Below, one piece after another: positions 34,189 through 48,223 of a stretch of DNA of 64,000 bases. The position numbers and the translations under genes are program-made. This DNA comes from Prototheca cutis (taxonomy: Eukaryota; Chlorophyta; Trebouxiophyceae; Chlorellales; Chlorellaceae): NCBI GenBank assembly GCA_002897115.2, contig BCIH01000005.1:726683-790682 (forward strand), given 5' to 3'. The notes under the pieces are model-generated. The model saw only the letters and a list, made by a program, of their open reading frames with translations, did not search any database and was not told the origin of the DNA. Positions within the stretch are counted from its first letter, which is position 1. Every line of letters begins with the position of its first letter.

Positions 34189-36615
34189 CTACGAGGAGTG
34201 GCGGGGAAGGGACAGCGGAAGATGGATCACGGTTGTACCGTGCTGCTTCTGTGGGAAAGCCCATTCGGAAGCGGCCCCCCATCATTACATAACCCACCTG
34301 GCCCCAGGATGAGTCCCAGTTTGTGGTGTCTTGGTCCACCAGGTGCGTCCACTTGGTCTGGCTTCGTTTGCCGAAATTGCGTTTCTACAGTCAATTGGGG
34401 AGTGTCGGCCGTCTTCAAAGGGTGCAGCAGCGACCACGCAAGATGACCAGCATCCGTTCCCTCCGGGGCCATGACTGCGCAGGTGCATCCCTTCAGCGCT
34501 GCGCACACGTACCCTCCCATCCGGAACAGCACTACCTGCATGATTTTGGGCAGCGTCGCCCGATCGACCCTGTCCTCGCCCGTGGGCGCCGAAAAATCGC
34601 GGCTGGCAAGGTCTCCCAGCACCGGCGCATCCTCGGGGTTGGCATCGCCTGGACTCTGGAAGAACGCACCCTTGTGCCAGTATTTCTGCAGCGATTGAAG
34701 GGTTGGGGAGAGTCGGGGGACGAGAGGGTGACTGACTGGTTGCATGGTTGTGCGGCTGTCCAGGTCCTGGTAAAGTGAAGGGCAACGGCATCAGACAGCT
34801 GCTCACTCCACAGCGCCGTCCCCACCACCATTAGCACACGGAAGAGAAGCAGGAATACAGCATCATATCCACCCACCTGCAGGAACCCCCACTTCTTCTT
34901 GGGTTTCTCCGTTTCGACCCTTGGCTGCAGCGCCAGCTCCCTCGCGCGCTCCTCCTCCGTCATGGCGCGCCAGCGCGCCTTCTCGGCAGCTTCCCGCGCC
35001 TCGCGCTCCCGAGCCTCCCGGTCGTCCGCCAGGCGCTGCAGTTCCCGCGCCGCCCACGCCTCGTATGCGGCCTCCTCATCCTCCTCGTCGTCGGTGTTTA
35101 CATCATCCATCCCCCGGGGTCCCTCCTTGGCAACGGCTTCCTGCTGCTCCTCAACAGCAGCCGCGTGCGCCAGGATCTCCCGAGTCTCCGCTTTTCGTTC
35201 GTCAATGCGGCGCTCCTCGGCCGCCAACCGCTCTTCTTCCCGTTGCTCCCGGAGCTCCCGTTCCGTAATAGTCGCGCGCTCAGACTTGGGCACAAACACA
35301 GGCTTGAGCAGCAGTCGGGGGGCAAGCTCGTCCTCCTCGCTCGATTCGGTCTCGTACTCAGACTCTTCCTCCTCACTCTCTTCCTCCTCGTGTTCGCCCT
35401 GTGCACCAGCTTCCTGCAAGAGGGGTTACCATGGCCACAGGGTATGACCGCACATTCCACAAACCGATGAGCAGGCATGCTGATTCAATAACAATGCAAT
35501 CCGGAGTTGATGCTGCCGTTCAGTCTTTTGTTTTGAAAAACTTTTCCCAGGTCAATCTCAGAACCCCACACAACAGCTGTCACAAACAGGACAATCCCTG
35601 CATTTGAATTCAAGGACGCCACGACAACCCACCTCGGCGGCTGCAGCAGTGGCCGCCGCTTCCTCCCGCATTAGCCTGCATACGAGCAGTTTCATGGTCC
35701 GCCCATCATCCTCCTTGGCACATCACCGCGCGATCAACACGCAGTGCGAATCACCCCCAAAGCCGCAACCCGTGCGCAACGGAGTGATCCCAGACATACA
35801 CAAAAAACATTCACACCCCACACAGGGAGCACACCGTTCGCGGACGGCAGCTCTTCGACGCTCAATTTCCTCGTCATCGCTCTGCCCCGCATCATCCCGT
35901 GCGGTCTCCTCTTCCACACGGTGTCGGCCCCGACCTCGCTGCAAGCGCTCTGCCCCCTCGTCCTCGTTCTCTGGTTCCGTGACATGCCGATGCTGCCGGA
36001 CAATCTGCGGGCCAGCGGCATGGACGGGCATGAACATCAAAACATCGATACACATATATGCACCGTGGCACCGCAGCCACAGGCACAGCGAGCAGCCTTG
36101 CCAGGCAGCCAAGGGCTGCCAGCATTGGTCTGCTTCGAGCCCAGGCACAAGGCGTCACCGCCGACCGTTTCCTTACTTGGGGCGCAGCAGGATGTTGTTG
36201 TCTATGCCTGTCACCAGCATCTACGTCGTCATCACTCGCATCCTGCTGCTGCTGCTGAAGCCGCCTCAGGCGTGGGTCCTCCCGCTTGACAACCACAGGG
36301 GCCGCGATTTCTGCATCAGTGCCAGGAAGTACACACGCACACAAAGCTTTGACTAGGCTCATTCACACCATCGGGCCATGTACGCAGAGGAATGGTGCCT
36401 GTGTCCCACATCAACCCCCCTGGATACGTGCCCGTGCGCAGGGCCGGCTGGGCTGGAGCCACGGCATTCCTGCCAACAGCGAGCTCCGGCTCATCATCCG
36501 CTTCCGGGACCCAATCTGGGCGTTTTCCTGCCCGGTATCGTTGTACTTTGGTGGCCTCCACGCGCCCGCGGCTGCTCTCCTCGGCGGCGGGGCGCGCGCC
36601 CAAGGCACCCGACAT
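34189..36615 (-). CDS. MFAP1: Microfibrillar-associated protein 1 homologue, spliceosomal factor
   Basis: Seven exons are well supported (36615-36474, 36310-36177, 36004-35835, 35675-35633, 35413-34877, 34685-34536, 34384-34298), together 421 residues. The protein starts with MSGALGARPAAEES and soon KVQRYRAGKRPDWVPE, then EDPRLRRL. A long Glu/Arg charged region (EEEESEYETESSEEDELAPR, MTEEERARELALQPR) follows, then the conserved MFAP1 end KYWHKGAFFQ, LPKIMQ and TKWTHLVDQDTTNWDSSWGQ. MFAP1 is a component of the activated spliceosome (B complex). The eighth exon is uncertain: an acceptor near 34240 gives a short tail stopping at 34189. Exon 1 joins exon 2 in frame only through a GC donor at 36473, giving ELAVEIAAPVVVK. 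Confidence 0.88.
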
Positions 36616-36967
36616 GACGCTGCCGTGAGCACCTCACCTGCAGAACAGGTGCCCACGAAATTGGCAACGCGACGATGTCTAAAACATCGATGCAATGTCT
36701 ATTATAACTTTGCATGTAGCTTGAAGCGAAGATCTCTCGCTTTCAGCTTGGAAGTTGAAACCGGGCCTTCTCGATGAAAAACAATTGGGGATCTGCCCCT
36801 TATTGCTCATCCTGACAACTGCTGCTGCTAGAGCTGCTATGCCAATTTTCGTCGTATTACACGCAGCAACGCCATGCGTTTTTCAGCAAGGCGAAGAATC
36901 TGGTCTGACACTACGCACGCGCATAAGTTTTTGAATGCATGTTGATCACGCTGCTGCCATTCGCTGC

Positions 36968-37864
36968 TCAGAACGTCAGCATGACGGCGATGCCAGCGAA
37001 GGCAGCAATACCCTGCAGTGTTAAGAGGTAGGAAGTCAGTGAGCTTCAGCTGGAGTCGCATCGTCGACATTGTGCAGCATGATCAGTGTTGGACAATAGC
37101 AAATGTTGCGGAGGTGCATGTAGTGGTCGCAGGGCTGTGCGGGTTTGTTGTCCCGCATTTCCTCTTACCATGGGCGCAAAGGAGATGGCGGCACTGGGAG
37201 GGGGAGGGGTGCTGGAAGGCGACACGGTGGGGGAGGGGCTAGCGGGGGGAGGGGGCACGCTCTCGGAGGGGGAGGGCACGGAAGCCGGGCTGGGGGCCTC
37301 GGAGGGGGAGGGAGTGATGCCGCAGAACTCGTACAGGGCCTCCCTGCAAAAATTTGAAACGGACCCGGCATTCTGAACATGTCCAATTTCGGTGGTGGTC
37401 GGCAGGCAGAGGTGCAACGCGAAATCATCTTGAAAATGCAATGTTATGATCGGGTGCACCCTACTTACACACGCTCGTGCAGCTCGGCCAGGGTCAGGTC
37501 GGCATCGGCGAAGGCACCTTGGCCCGCCAGGTAGTCGACGACGTTGGAGAAGCAGGTCTCACCGAGCTGCATTAGAAGGTTTGTATAATCAGAAAATGAG
37601 CTGGCATGGCCCTTAGGAGAGAGGGAGTTCAAACTTGGTCGAGGGATCGCCGCGGGATCTCACCTGGTCCAGAGCGTTCGCGCAGTCGGTGGCGCAAGTA
37701 GACACGTTGGCAGTAATGCCGGGCAGGCAGCTGGAGATGCCAGCGGTGATGGTCGAGTCGTTCAGCAGCGTGGAGTCGCATCCGGGGATGTCAGGCGTCG
37801 CAGCAGAGCACAGGGGGGCCGCAATGGCCAGCATGGCAATGGCAGCANCCGCGTAGGCACGCAT
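36968..37864 (-). CDS. Small secreted Cys-rich protein with Pro/Ser linker and hydrophobic C-terminus
   Basis: I do not recognise the family. Four exons (37864-37664, 37566-37469, 37343-37169, 37012-36968) give 172 residues in consistent phase. A signal peptide (AAIAMLAIAAPLCSAA) is followed by a helical domain of about 85 residues with spaced cysteines (PGCDSTLL, SSCLPG, STCATDCANAL, GETCFSNVV, YEFCG). Then comes a Pro/Ser linker of about 45 residues (PSPSEAPSPASVPSPSESVP) and a hydrophobic tail GIAAFAGIAVMLTF. The tail suggests a GPI anchor or a single membrane helix, so a cell-surface protein is inferred. An N base at 37848 lies in the signal peptide. Confidence 0.75.
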
Positions 37865-39077
37865 CGTGTCTTGATTCGACTGTTTATCTATTAATAATGT
37901 TGTGTATTGTCCGAATGGGAATGAAATGATCGAAAAATGATGGTTTGCGGGCCTCATCATCCGTTGTTATTTTGAAATCGGCTCAGGTTCACCAACGGCG
38001 AGCCGGGATCGAAGGAGGGCAAAGAAATTTGAAAACAGGGCAGCACAAAGTCCGTCTTGCCAGCCACTCGTGGGCCCGATCCCCGCATGCCACGCCTACC
38101 AAGGAAAACACGACGTCGTATGGACATGTCTGTGAGGGTCAGTCATGGCCCAGGTCGCTTCCGCAAGCCGATCCCTTACGAGACGCTGCCTGGACGGACA
38201 CCCTTGCAGAGGATGAGGGAGGCCATGACGACCTGGAACCATCAGCTTGCATGCCTTGACGATTGTTGTGCGCACTGGAAATAGTTCTGCTCGTCGTTCA
38301 TAACGCGTCGCGTCGAACCTTTGGGTACGGGATCGCAGAAATGCCGCCAACTGGGAAACCCCAGCCACCCTCTTGTGCGGGAGCCTGACTCGCGCAGTGG
38401 GCGTCTGGCTGCATGCTGGGTCACGGCTGCATGCCCACGAACGTGACGACCAGCAAGGCACCATGGAGCTGTCGGGATGAACGTGTGCTCATTGCATCAC
38501 ATGCCTGGGGTGCCATACACCCTGTAACCCCAGTTGGCCGAGAGCAAACCCATGGAAGCAGCCCTGTGTACCAATTGGTAGGAGAGCATGAACTGGAGTT
38601 GGCTCACTGGAGCAAACTCCATGAGTGCAATGGATGGGAGGTCATGCCTTGCACGTATCCAAGGACTTCTGGCTGCAAAGGGTCCCTTGATTTGGCATGC
38701 TTGGTCGTCTTCTCTTCTCTGATGGGGCAACTCCCCAGCCACAACACCCGAAACATACGTGATCTCTGTTCCTTGGGTAGCGGGGATCGGCACTTGTGAG
38801 CATACCAGACCAGAAGGCAGACGTGGCGCATGCTATGTCCATGAATCTCAGTACTGTTACGTGTGTTTTNCTCTGAAACTGTACCTGGAGATTGAGAGGC
38901 CGAAGTGCTCGCCATTGCCGGCTCACGGGTCGCGTTTGACGCTGGTGCCCTGCCTTCCCGGGCTCGCGGCTGGCCTGCCGCGTTGACGCCCTACTCTTAC
39001 AGTTCCTCTTTGATCTGTGTATAGAAGCTTGCGGATAAGTGCTCGCGACTCGCGGCATCAGAGCCGGACCCGGGGCC
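37865..39077. other. Intergenic region, nothing recognised
   Basis: Promoter flank of the secreted protein and of VPS26 with about 1 kb between them. No supported gene; long minus-strand frames at 38640-39517 are shadows or chance. Confidence 0.5.
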
Positions 39078-40841
39078 ATGGTGCGACGAGCTTTGGGCAC
39101 CCGGCCTGGTGTCCCGATGTGCTGTTGACCACCCTGTGGCCCCTGCGCACGCAGTGGTGCCCCGGCCTCCTGCCCGACCACCCTCCCATTTTCCCATGTG
39201 GGCCCACATCCATCCATCAACCCACTTCCACAAACCCCCCAACGCAGAACAAGCTGTTTGGGGGCCTGGGCATCGGCCATGCCTGCTCCATCCAGCTGGA
39301 GTTTCGCGCCCCAGGAGGCGGCCCCCCGCCGACCACAGCTGTCCGAGCGCCGCGTCTGGAGCGCCTGGATGACAGCGAGGCCCTGCCCCTGTACAAGTCC
39401 AAGGACACCGTGGCCGGAGAGGCACGCCCGGTTTTGTTTTGCAGGCTGGGGGATTGGGGGAAAAGGTGTGAGAGAGCAGTCCCGCTGGATGGTGGCGCCC
39501 CGAACGTGTGCGGCCACTGCACATACACGTTCAAGGCCTGCTCCCGCACATCACCGCCTATGCTCAATGCAGATCAAGATCACGCCAATTCCGGGCAAGC
39601 GCATGGATCACCACGGCATCCGGGTGCAGCTGATCGGCGAGATCGAAATGGCAACGGAGCGTGGCTACCCACACGAGTTCCTGTCCCTTGGTGCGCGATT
39701 ATGGGTTGGCTTGCTGAGTGTGGACCGGACGATTGTTGGTGAGCGGCCAGTCAGGCAGGTGTGGCCCCAAGGAACAAAGTCCCACACNCACCACTGCGCT
39801 CCCCTCAACCCTATCCCCAACATCGCAGTGAGGGACCTGGCGCCGCCGGGGGATCTGCTCACCCAGCAAGCCTTTAGCTTTAGCTTTGACAACGTGGAGA
39901 TGCAGCATGAGTCGTACCTTGGACTCAAGGTAGGATGAGTTGTGAAGGAAACAGGTGGGGTTGCAATTGCTTCGCTGCATGCCGTTGCTCGAATCTCATA
40001 GCACACCGGCTACACCCGCCGGCGACGCTTCCATCCAGGTTCGGCTGCGGTACCTTCTTCGCGTCATCGTAGCCCGTGGGCTCGGCCAGTCGACGCAGCG
40101 TGACTACCCCTTTTGGGTCCAGAACTACAGCCCACCACCACCACGAGGCGACCCCATCAAGGTGATGAGTGCTGTGTGTGTGGTTGTTTGTTCCACTGGA
40201 GGAGCCTCTTCTCTGGGTTTCCTCTTGTCAACGAGAATGAAAACATGTGAACCTCCCCAGCACACCACATGCACCCACAGATGGAGGTTGGCATCGAGGA
40301 TTGCCTGCACATTGAGTTTGAGTACGACAGCCCGAGCTTCCACCTGGAGGACGTGGTCATCGGCCGCATTTTCTTCCTGCTGGTCCGCGTCAAGATCAAG
40401 CACATGGAGCTGGAAATCCGGCGGCGCGAGAGCGTGGGTGCCGGCGCTGCGGCGCGCTCGGAGACCGACACGGTGGCGAAGTTCGAGATCATGGACGGCG
40501 CGCCGGCTCGCGGCGAGGTCATCCCCATCCGCCTCTACCTCCAGCCCTATGCCCTCAACGCCACCGTTGCCAATGTGCACAACCGCTTCAGTGTCCGCTA
40601 CTTCCTCAACCTCGTGCTGGTCGACGAAGAGGACCGGCGCTACTTCAAGCAGCAGGAAATCACGCTGTACCGTCTTGAACCCGCGCTGGCCGAGGCGGAA
40701 GCCGCCGCGAAGCTGCCGAGGGGGCTCATCACCACACCCCCGCTGGCCGGCGTCGCGGGCGTCGCCGCGCGGCAAGCAGCCGCCACGCGCGTGCAGCAAC
40801 AACAGGAACAAGCGGCTACTACTCCGGTGGCTGCAGCGTGA
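39078..40841 (+). CDS. VPS26: Retromer subunit VPS26
   Basis: Exons 39248-39421, 39573-39690, 39829-39929, 40039-40161 and 40281-40841 join in phase. A one-codon first exon (ATG at 39078 followed by GTGCGA) would give MNKLFGGLGIG and 359 residues, but this start is a guess. Arrestin-fold landmarks are PGKRMDHHGIRVQLIGEIE, PHEFLSLVRDLAPPGDL, YESYLGLK-like HESYLGLKVRLRYLLRV, IKMEVGIEDCLHIEFEYDS, KYEIMDGAP-like KFEIMDGAPARGE, IPIRLYLQPY and the near-invariant NLVLVDEEDRRYFKQQEI. VPS26 binds VPS35 in the retromer that recycles cargo from endosomes. The Ala/Gln-rich C-terminal tail is specific. The first intron after exon 2 begins with GC (39422). Confidence 0.93.
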
Positions 40842-41124
40842 GGGATGCCTTCTGTTACAGCTGTTTGAAGGCCCTGGATCACGTTGACATCCTCTCCCAT
40901 GCTCATGTGCTTTTGTACCGTCACGCTCCGCGAACTGATGGGAAGAATCAGGACCTGCTGGCTTGTCACGTCCAGCTGCAAACCCGTCCCAGTCATGGGT
41001 GGGCAGCTTTTGACGCCACTTTCGTCATTTTCTTGCCTCCGCTGCCTTTCTCTTTGGCTTCCTGGTCTTAGCTTGCCATTTGTGGAGCATTCCCACAGCA
41101 TGCTCATTAAAAAGCAAGCGGTCC
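40842..41124. other. Short convergent intergenic region
   Basis: A 283-base gap between the stop codons of VPS26 (+) and COQ5 (-). It probably contains both polyadenylation regions; no clear signal was identified. Confidence 0.5.
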
Positions 41125-42468
<1,344 letters not shown>

Positions 42469-43290
42469 TGTATTTTTATATATAATGAGTGGGTGCCTCA
42501 GGAATGCGACGGCGGATTCGTGAGCCTCCCACGCAGTTTCAGATCCGCTCAAGAGAAAGTCCCCATTGCAAATCTGGGGACTCCCAGCACCTGTTTCCAC
42601 GGTACCGAATTGTGGCAGAGCCTGTTTGGGAGCCAACAGTATTGGTGCAGAGAAAATACCAGTCAGATTTTGGCTCCTCCATATGGAAAAACGCTTCCAG
42701 TGAATCACCCCACGGGTACACGGAGTATTTGCTCTGTCACAGCCCATGTCTGCCCAGTGCCAGTTGCAGCACTGCTTTCAACAAGCCGATGAACGTTGCA
42801 AACGGGCCCTGGCAGACCGAGCCCTGGGTGGCATTGCACAATCACCAATGCATATGGTCTTAAATGTGTTTGTCCAGTCATAAAGCCCCTTCGGATTCCG
42901 TGGAGGACCCTTGGGCCCCCAATACGGAACGGCGAAGAACCAACAGTGCGCCGCTAACACTGCCGTATTCGAGGCGGCTCCAGCTCCCAGCACCACCTTC
43001 CAAGCACTCCAAACGCATTATCACATTGCCAACGTATCGGCCCGACACTTGATTTTGCAGCGCACCGCCCCGCTCAGCCTCCTCACGCGGTGTCGGCGAT
43101 TCGACTGTCGGCGGCCCTGCGCATTTTGCTGATCTCATCACCGGCGGGCCAAGCCCCAAGGATCAAGCCGCGGCCTCCCAGGGCAAGAAAAGGCAGGTGC
43201 AACCGGATGGCGCCACCCGATCCCGTGTTTTTGCCTGGTGGGTTACACATTTTAGGCGAGACCTGTGGTGATTAGCCGCACGCAGCCACC
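42469..43290. other. Divergent intergenic region (COQ5 / 5-oxoprolinase)
   Basis: About 820 bases separate the two start codons and must hold both promoters. No coding signal is supported; short frames lack conserved content. Confidence 0.5.
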
Positions 43291-46200
43291 ATGACAGTGA
43301 CCGCGACCGGGGCACACGACTTCAAGTTCAGCATTGATCGGGGCGGCACCTTCACCGATGTCTACGCCGAGTTCCTGGATGCTGGTGGCAAGGATCAGCA
43401 GCGGGTGCTCAAGCTGCTGTCTGTGGACCCCGCAAACTACCCGGACGCCCCCCGGGAGGGCATCCGGCGGGTGCTGGAAGCCGAGACCGGGAAGCCCCAC
43501 CCTAGGGACGTTCCCGTGGACACTTCCCTCATCTCCTCCATTCGAATGGGGACAACGGTGCGTGATAGAATTTTTAGGCGTGCCAATGCGTCGGTTGGCG
43601 CGCAGGGGGTGGTGGCCAGGTTCCACCCCTGGGGTTTCGTTTGGGCCGCTGGACCGCGCGGCTTGCTTGGTTGCGTGGGAGCGGGTTTTCGCTTGTGGGA
43701 TCCCTCTCCTGGCACACCCCAACCTAGACCGGGCGGTTCGTCTGCGCGTCATCACTTGATCCATCGCGTTCAGAGACCTTGACCGATGTATTATGATTGT
43801 CAATGGCATGACAAGGCCATGTGCACTCCTGGGGTCACCTGCACACAGCTCCACGACCCAAACTCCCTCTACGCCGCAGGTTGCCACCAACGCGCTCTTG
43901 GAGCGCAAGGGCGAGCGCACGGCGCTTGTGACCACCAAGGGTTTCCGTGACCTGCTGCACATCGGCAACCAGGCGCGGCCAGAGATCTTTGACCTCGAGA
44001 TTGCCAAGCAAGACGTGCTGTACGAGATGGTGGTCGAATGCGACGAGCAGGTCGTCCTCCCGCTGGGCGACACGCCCTCCACGTGCGTTTGTTGTTGCTG
44101 TTGGTATCACTGCTGCTCTTGTACATGCACACATAAACATACGCAGGCACACAACCCAACTATCAAACAAACCTTCTTAAAATGCAGGCGCGCGGGACGG
44201 GACCCTGTGGCCGCAAGTGCGGCCTACCCAGTTGAGGGCCGGGCCGTGGAAGCCACGACCGGCGAGGCGCTGGTCGTGCGTCGGAGGCCCGATCTTGACG
44301 CGCTGGAAAAGGAGCTGCGGGCGGTGCGCGAGGCCGGGATCTCCAGTCTGGCCGTTGTCTTGAAGCACGCCGCCATCTTCCCCGACCACGAGCGTGCCGT
44401 GGGAGATCTGGCGCAGCGCCTAGGGTTTACCCAGGTCTCACTTTCCTCCTCCGTGTCGGCCATGGTCAAGATGGTGCCACGCGGCTACACCGCGACGGCC
44501 GACGCCTACCTCACCCCCCACATCCTCCGGTGAGGTCGTCGATATTTTGAACCTTTTTTGTTCTTCTTGTTTGGTCCTGCGTGCCTTCTTTTCTGTGTGT
44601 GTGGGTGGGGGGAGGGTTATTGCTTTCGTTTTGTCTGATGACCTCAGGCCACAATCAAAGGAGCCAACCCCTTAACCCCCAATGCCCTTAGGTATGTGGA
44701 GACATTCCAGGCCGGGTTTGATTCCGGCATTCAGAGCACGCCGGTGTATTTCATGCAGTCTGACGGTGGTCTGACGGAGGTGGGGTCCTTCTCCGGGCAC
44801 AAGGCAATCCTGTCTGGGCCCGCCGGCGGCTACGTGGGTTACGCGCAGACGACAGCGTGGGAGGGCCGACCCGCGGCTTCGCTGCAGATGATTGGCTTTG
44901 ACATGGGTGGCACCAGCANGGATGTCTCTCGCTACGCGGGGTCGCTGGAGCACGTGTTTGAGTCGACGACGGCAGGGGTCACGATCCAGGCCCCCCAGCT
45001 GGACATCAACACGGTGGCCGCGGGCGGCGGGTCTCGTCTGTTTTTCGAGGCCGGCGTGTTCCGTGTGGGCCCCGAGTCTGCGGGCGCGCACCCGGGCCCC
45101 GTGTGCTATCGCAAGGGCGGGTACCTGGCCATCACCGACGCCAATCTCGTGCTGGGTCACATCCTGCCCGAGTTTTTCCCAAAGATCTTCGGCAAGACCG
45201 AGGACCAGGCCCTGGATGCGGATGCCGCGCGGGCAGCCATGGAAGCCGTGACGAACCAAGTCAACGCCTACGGCGCCGCCCGCCAGGCAGCCGCGCCAAA
45301 GACCACGGACGAAGTGGCCATGGGCTTTGTGCGTGTGGCCAACGAGGCCATGTGCCGGCCCATCCGGGCGCTGACGCAGATGAAGGGCTACGACACGAGC
45401 AAGCACGTGCTGGCGTGCTTTGGCGGCGCAGGGGGCCAACACGCCTGCGCCATTGCCGTTGCCCTCGGCATCCGCACCGTGTTTGTGCACCGTTACGCCG
45501 GCATCCTCTCCGCCGTGGGGATTGGCCTGGCCCAGGTGGTGAAAGAGGCCCAAGAACCGGCTGCCGCAGAACTCAGCACCGAAGCCATGGCCGAGCTCCA
45601 CCGTCGCCTGGATGCACTGGAAACCACCGTTCGCGCCGAACTCAAGGACCAGGGCTTTACCCCCGACCAGATCCAGGTCGAACGGTACCTCAACCTCCGC
45701 TACGCAGGCACAGATGTCCCCATCATGACCCTCCAGCCGGCTGATGGCAACTACGCCGGTGCCTTTGAGCAAGGCTACAAGGTTTGTTTGCTCGTGGGTG
45801 AGTTGGGTACTTGGGTCCTGGCATGCATCCATAACAACAGAAACATCCAAACACACCCTCCTTCCACGACAACGACGCCCCCCAGAATAACAATCCCCCG
45901 GCCCCCCCCTTTTCCCCAACTTACATACACACAGCGCGAGTTTGGCTTTTTGCTGGAGAGCCGTGGTATCGTGGTGGACGACGTGCGTGTGCGGGGCGTC
46001 GGGTGCGCCGTGCCACCCGAGGAGACCCCCGGCGCGGTGCCTGCACCGGGCCCGCTGCCGGAGCCCGACGCGGTGGCGTCGTCGTACTTTGAGGCCGGCG
46101 GCCGGCAACCGACCCCAGCGTACCTGATTTNNCGCCTGTCCCCCGGCCACGCCGTCGCTGGCCCGGCCATCCTCATCGATGACATCAGCACCATCGTGGT

Positions 46201-47554
46201 CGAGCCCGGGTGCATCGCGAACGTGACGGCCCGCGGTGACGTGCGCATCGACGTCGGCGGCGCCGCCGGTGGCCCGGGCGCGGGGCGTGAGATCGACGCA
46301 GAGGAGGCCGACCCCATCCAGCTCGCCGTGTTTTCGCACCGGTTCATGGGCATCGCGGAGCAGATGGGCCGTGTGCTCCAGCGCACATCCATTTCGGTGA
46401 ATATCAAGGAGCGGCTGGACTTTTCCTGCGCGCTGTTTGACCCCCAGGGCAGGCTCGTGTCCAATGCGCCCCATCTCCCCGTCCACCTCGGCGCCATGTC
46501 CGAAGCCGTGCGCTTCCAGATCTCGCACTACGGCCCGGGCGGCGGCGGCGAGGCCGATGGACCCCTCCAGGAGGGTGATGTGCTGATGGCGAATCACCCA
46601 CAGCTGGCGGGGGGGTCGCACCTGCCCGACATCACAGTCATCACGCCCGTCTTTTCCGAGGGAAAGATCGTTTTCTTCGTNGCATCGCGGGGGCACCATG
46701 CGGACATCGGTGGCATCAGCCCCGGCTCCATGCCGCCCCACAGCCACTGGCTGGCCGAAGAGGGCGTGGCTGTCGTGTCGTACAAACTCGTGTCCAAGGG
46801 CCGGTTCATGGAGGACGGCCTGCGGAAGCTGTTGACCGAGCCCGGCACGCGCCCCGGCGATCCGCCGGGCGTCACGGGGTCGCGCAACCTGGCCGACGTG
46901 ATCTCGGATCTCAAGGCCCAAGTCGCCGCCAACACGCGCGGGATCGCGCTGGTGCGGGATTTGATTGAGGAGTACTCGCTGCCTGTGGTCACCGCATACA
47001 TGGGCCACATCCAGGCCGCGGCCGAAGCCGCCGTGCGTGAGATGCTGCGTGCCTTTGCGCGGCAGCAGGGCCTGGGTGTTCGTGGTTCCGTTGTTGCGGA
47101 GGACTGCATGGATGACGGCACACCCATCCGACTGACGGTCACCATCGACGCAGAGGCCGGCTCAGCGACGTTTGATTTCGAGGGCACGGGGCCTCAGGTC
47201 TGGGGAAACACCAATGCCCCCCCCGCCGTGACGGCATCGGCGCTGATCTACGCGCTGCGCTGCATGGTCACACGCGACATCCCGCTGAACCACGGCTGCA
47301 TGGCGCCCATTACGCTGAAAATCCCTGATCGGTGCCTGCTGCGCCCCGCGCCCGACGCCGCGGTCGTGGGCGGCAATGTCCTGACCAGTCAGCGTGTCAC
47401 GGATGTTGTGCTTCGTGCGTTCAAGGCCGCCTCCGCGTCCCAGGGCTGCATGAACAACTTCACCTTTGGCGACGAGGGCGTCGGGTACTACGAGACCGTC
47501 GCCGGCGGCGCAGGCGCAGGCCCAGGCTGGCACGGCCGGTCGGGCGTCCACACA

Positions 47555-47587
<33 letters not shown>

Positions 47588-48223
47588 ATCCTGGAGAGAC
47601 GGTTCCCCCTGGTTCTCCACCGATTCTGCCTCCGCCCAGGTATATTTTTTTGTGTGNTTTTTGTTTTCTTTTTTCCTTGGGTGCTTGTTTGGGCGTGTGT
47701 GGCGAAGGGCCGATTGAGCAACGACCTCGCTCACACGCTGAAACATGCGCGATATCCGACAGGCTCCGGCGGTGAGGGGCTGTGGCGTGGCGGAGACGGT
47801 GTGGTGCGTGAGGTGGAATTCCTCCGCCCACTGACGGCTTCCATCCTGTCGGAGCGGCGCTCCCAGTCGCCGTTTGGACTGCTGGGTGGCAGGAGTGGGC
47901 AGCGCGGCCAAAACCTTTGGAAGCGTGCCGACGGCGCTGTGGTGTCCCTGGGAGGCAAAGCCACGATCTTGGCTGGAGCGGGAGACCGTTTCTGCATCCT
48001 GTCCCCCGGCGGTGGCGGCTTTGGGCCCTCTGTTCAGGACGAAGCCGCCGCAGCCGCCGCGGGCGATGCCACCGTCGCCGAGCTGAAGCGTGCTGCCCTG
48101 GCCATGGCCATGGAGCGGGATGCCGCTCTCGGCCGTGGCGCTGACAAAGCTGCTATTGCTGGCCGCCACCAGAGTGGTGGGGGCAGCCTGCACAAGTATC
48201 AGACCGAGCAGCACTCTGCCTGA
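43291..48223 (+). CDS. OXP1: ATP-dependent 5-oxoprolinase
   Basis: Six exons (43291-43557, 43880-44082, 44188-44529, 44692-45781, 45935-47639, 47763-48223) give 1,355 residues, slightly longer than the usual roughly 1,270-1,290. The HyuA half has [16 protein letters not shown] near the N-terminus, [16 protein letters not shown], FDMGGTSxDVSRYAG and [13 protein letters not shown] (actin-like ATP site). The HyuB half has [49 protein letters not shown] and [17 protein letters not shown], ending with SPGGGGFG. The enzyme converts 5-oxoproline and ATP to glutamate in glutathione turnover, in the cytosol. The last intron (47640-47762) stays open in frame but contains poly-T and breaks a conserved block, so it is treated as an intron. 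N bases at 44919, 46131-46132 and 46681 are within codons. Confidence 0.95.

Noticed and set aside
44672..47008. 778-codon minus-strand open frame opposite 5-oxoprolinase
   Set aside because: It mirrors GC-rich third positions of a well-conserved gene, has no family signature, and overlaps several of that gene's exons and introns.
47640..47762. Reading 5-oxoprolinase straight through without the last intron
   Set aside because: The extra segment is poly-T-derived (Phe-rich) and interrupts a conserved block, and clean GT-AG sites of the right phase flank it.
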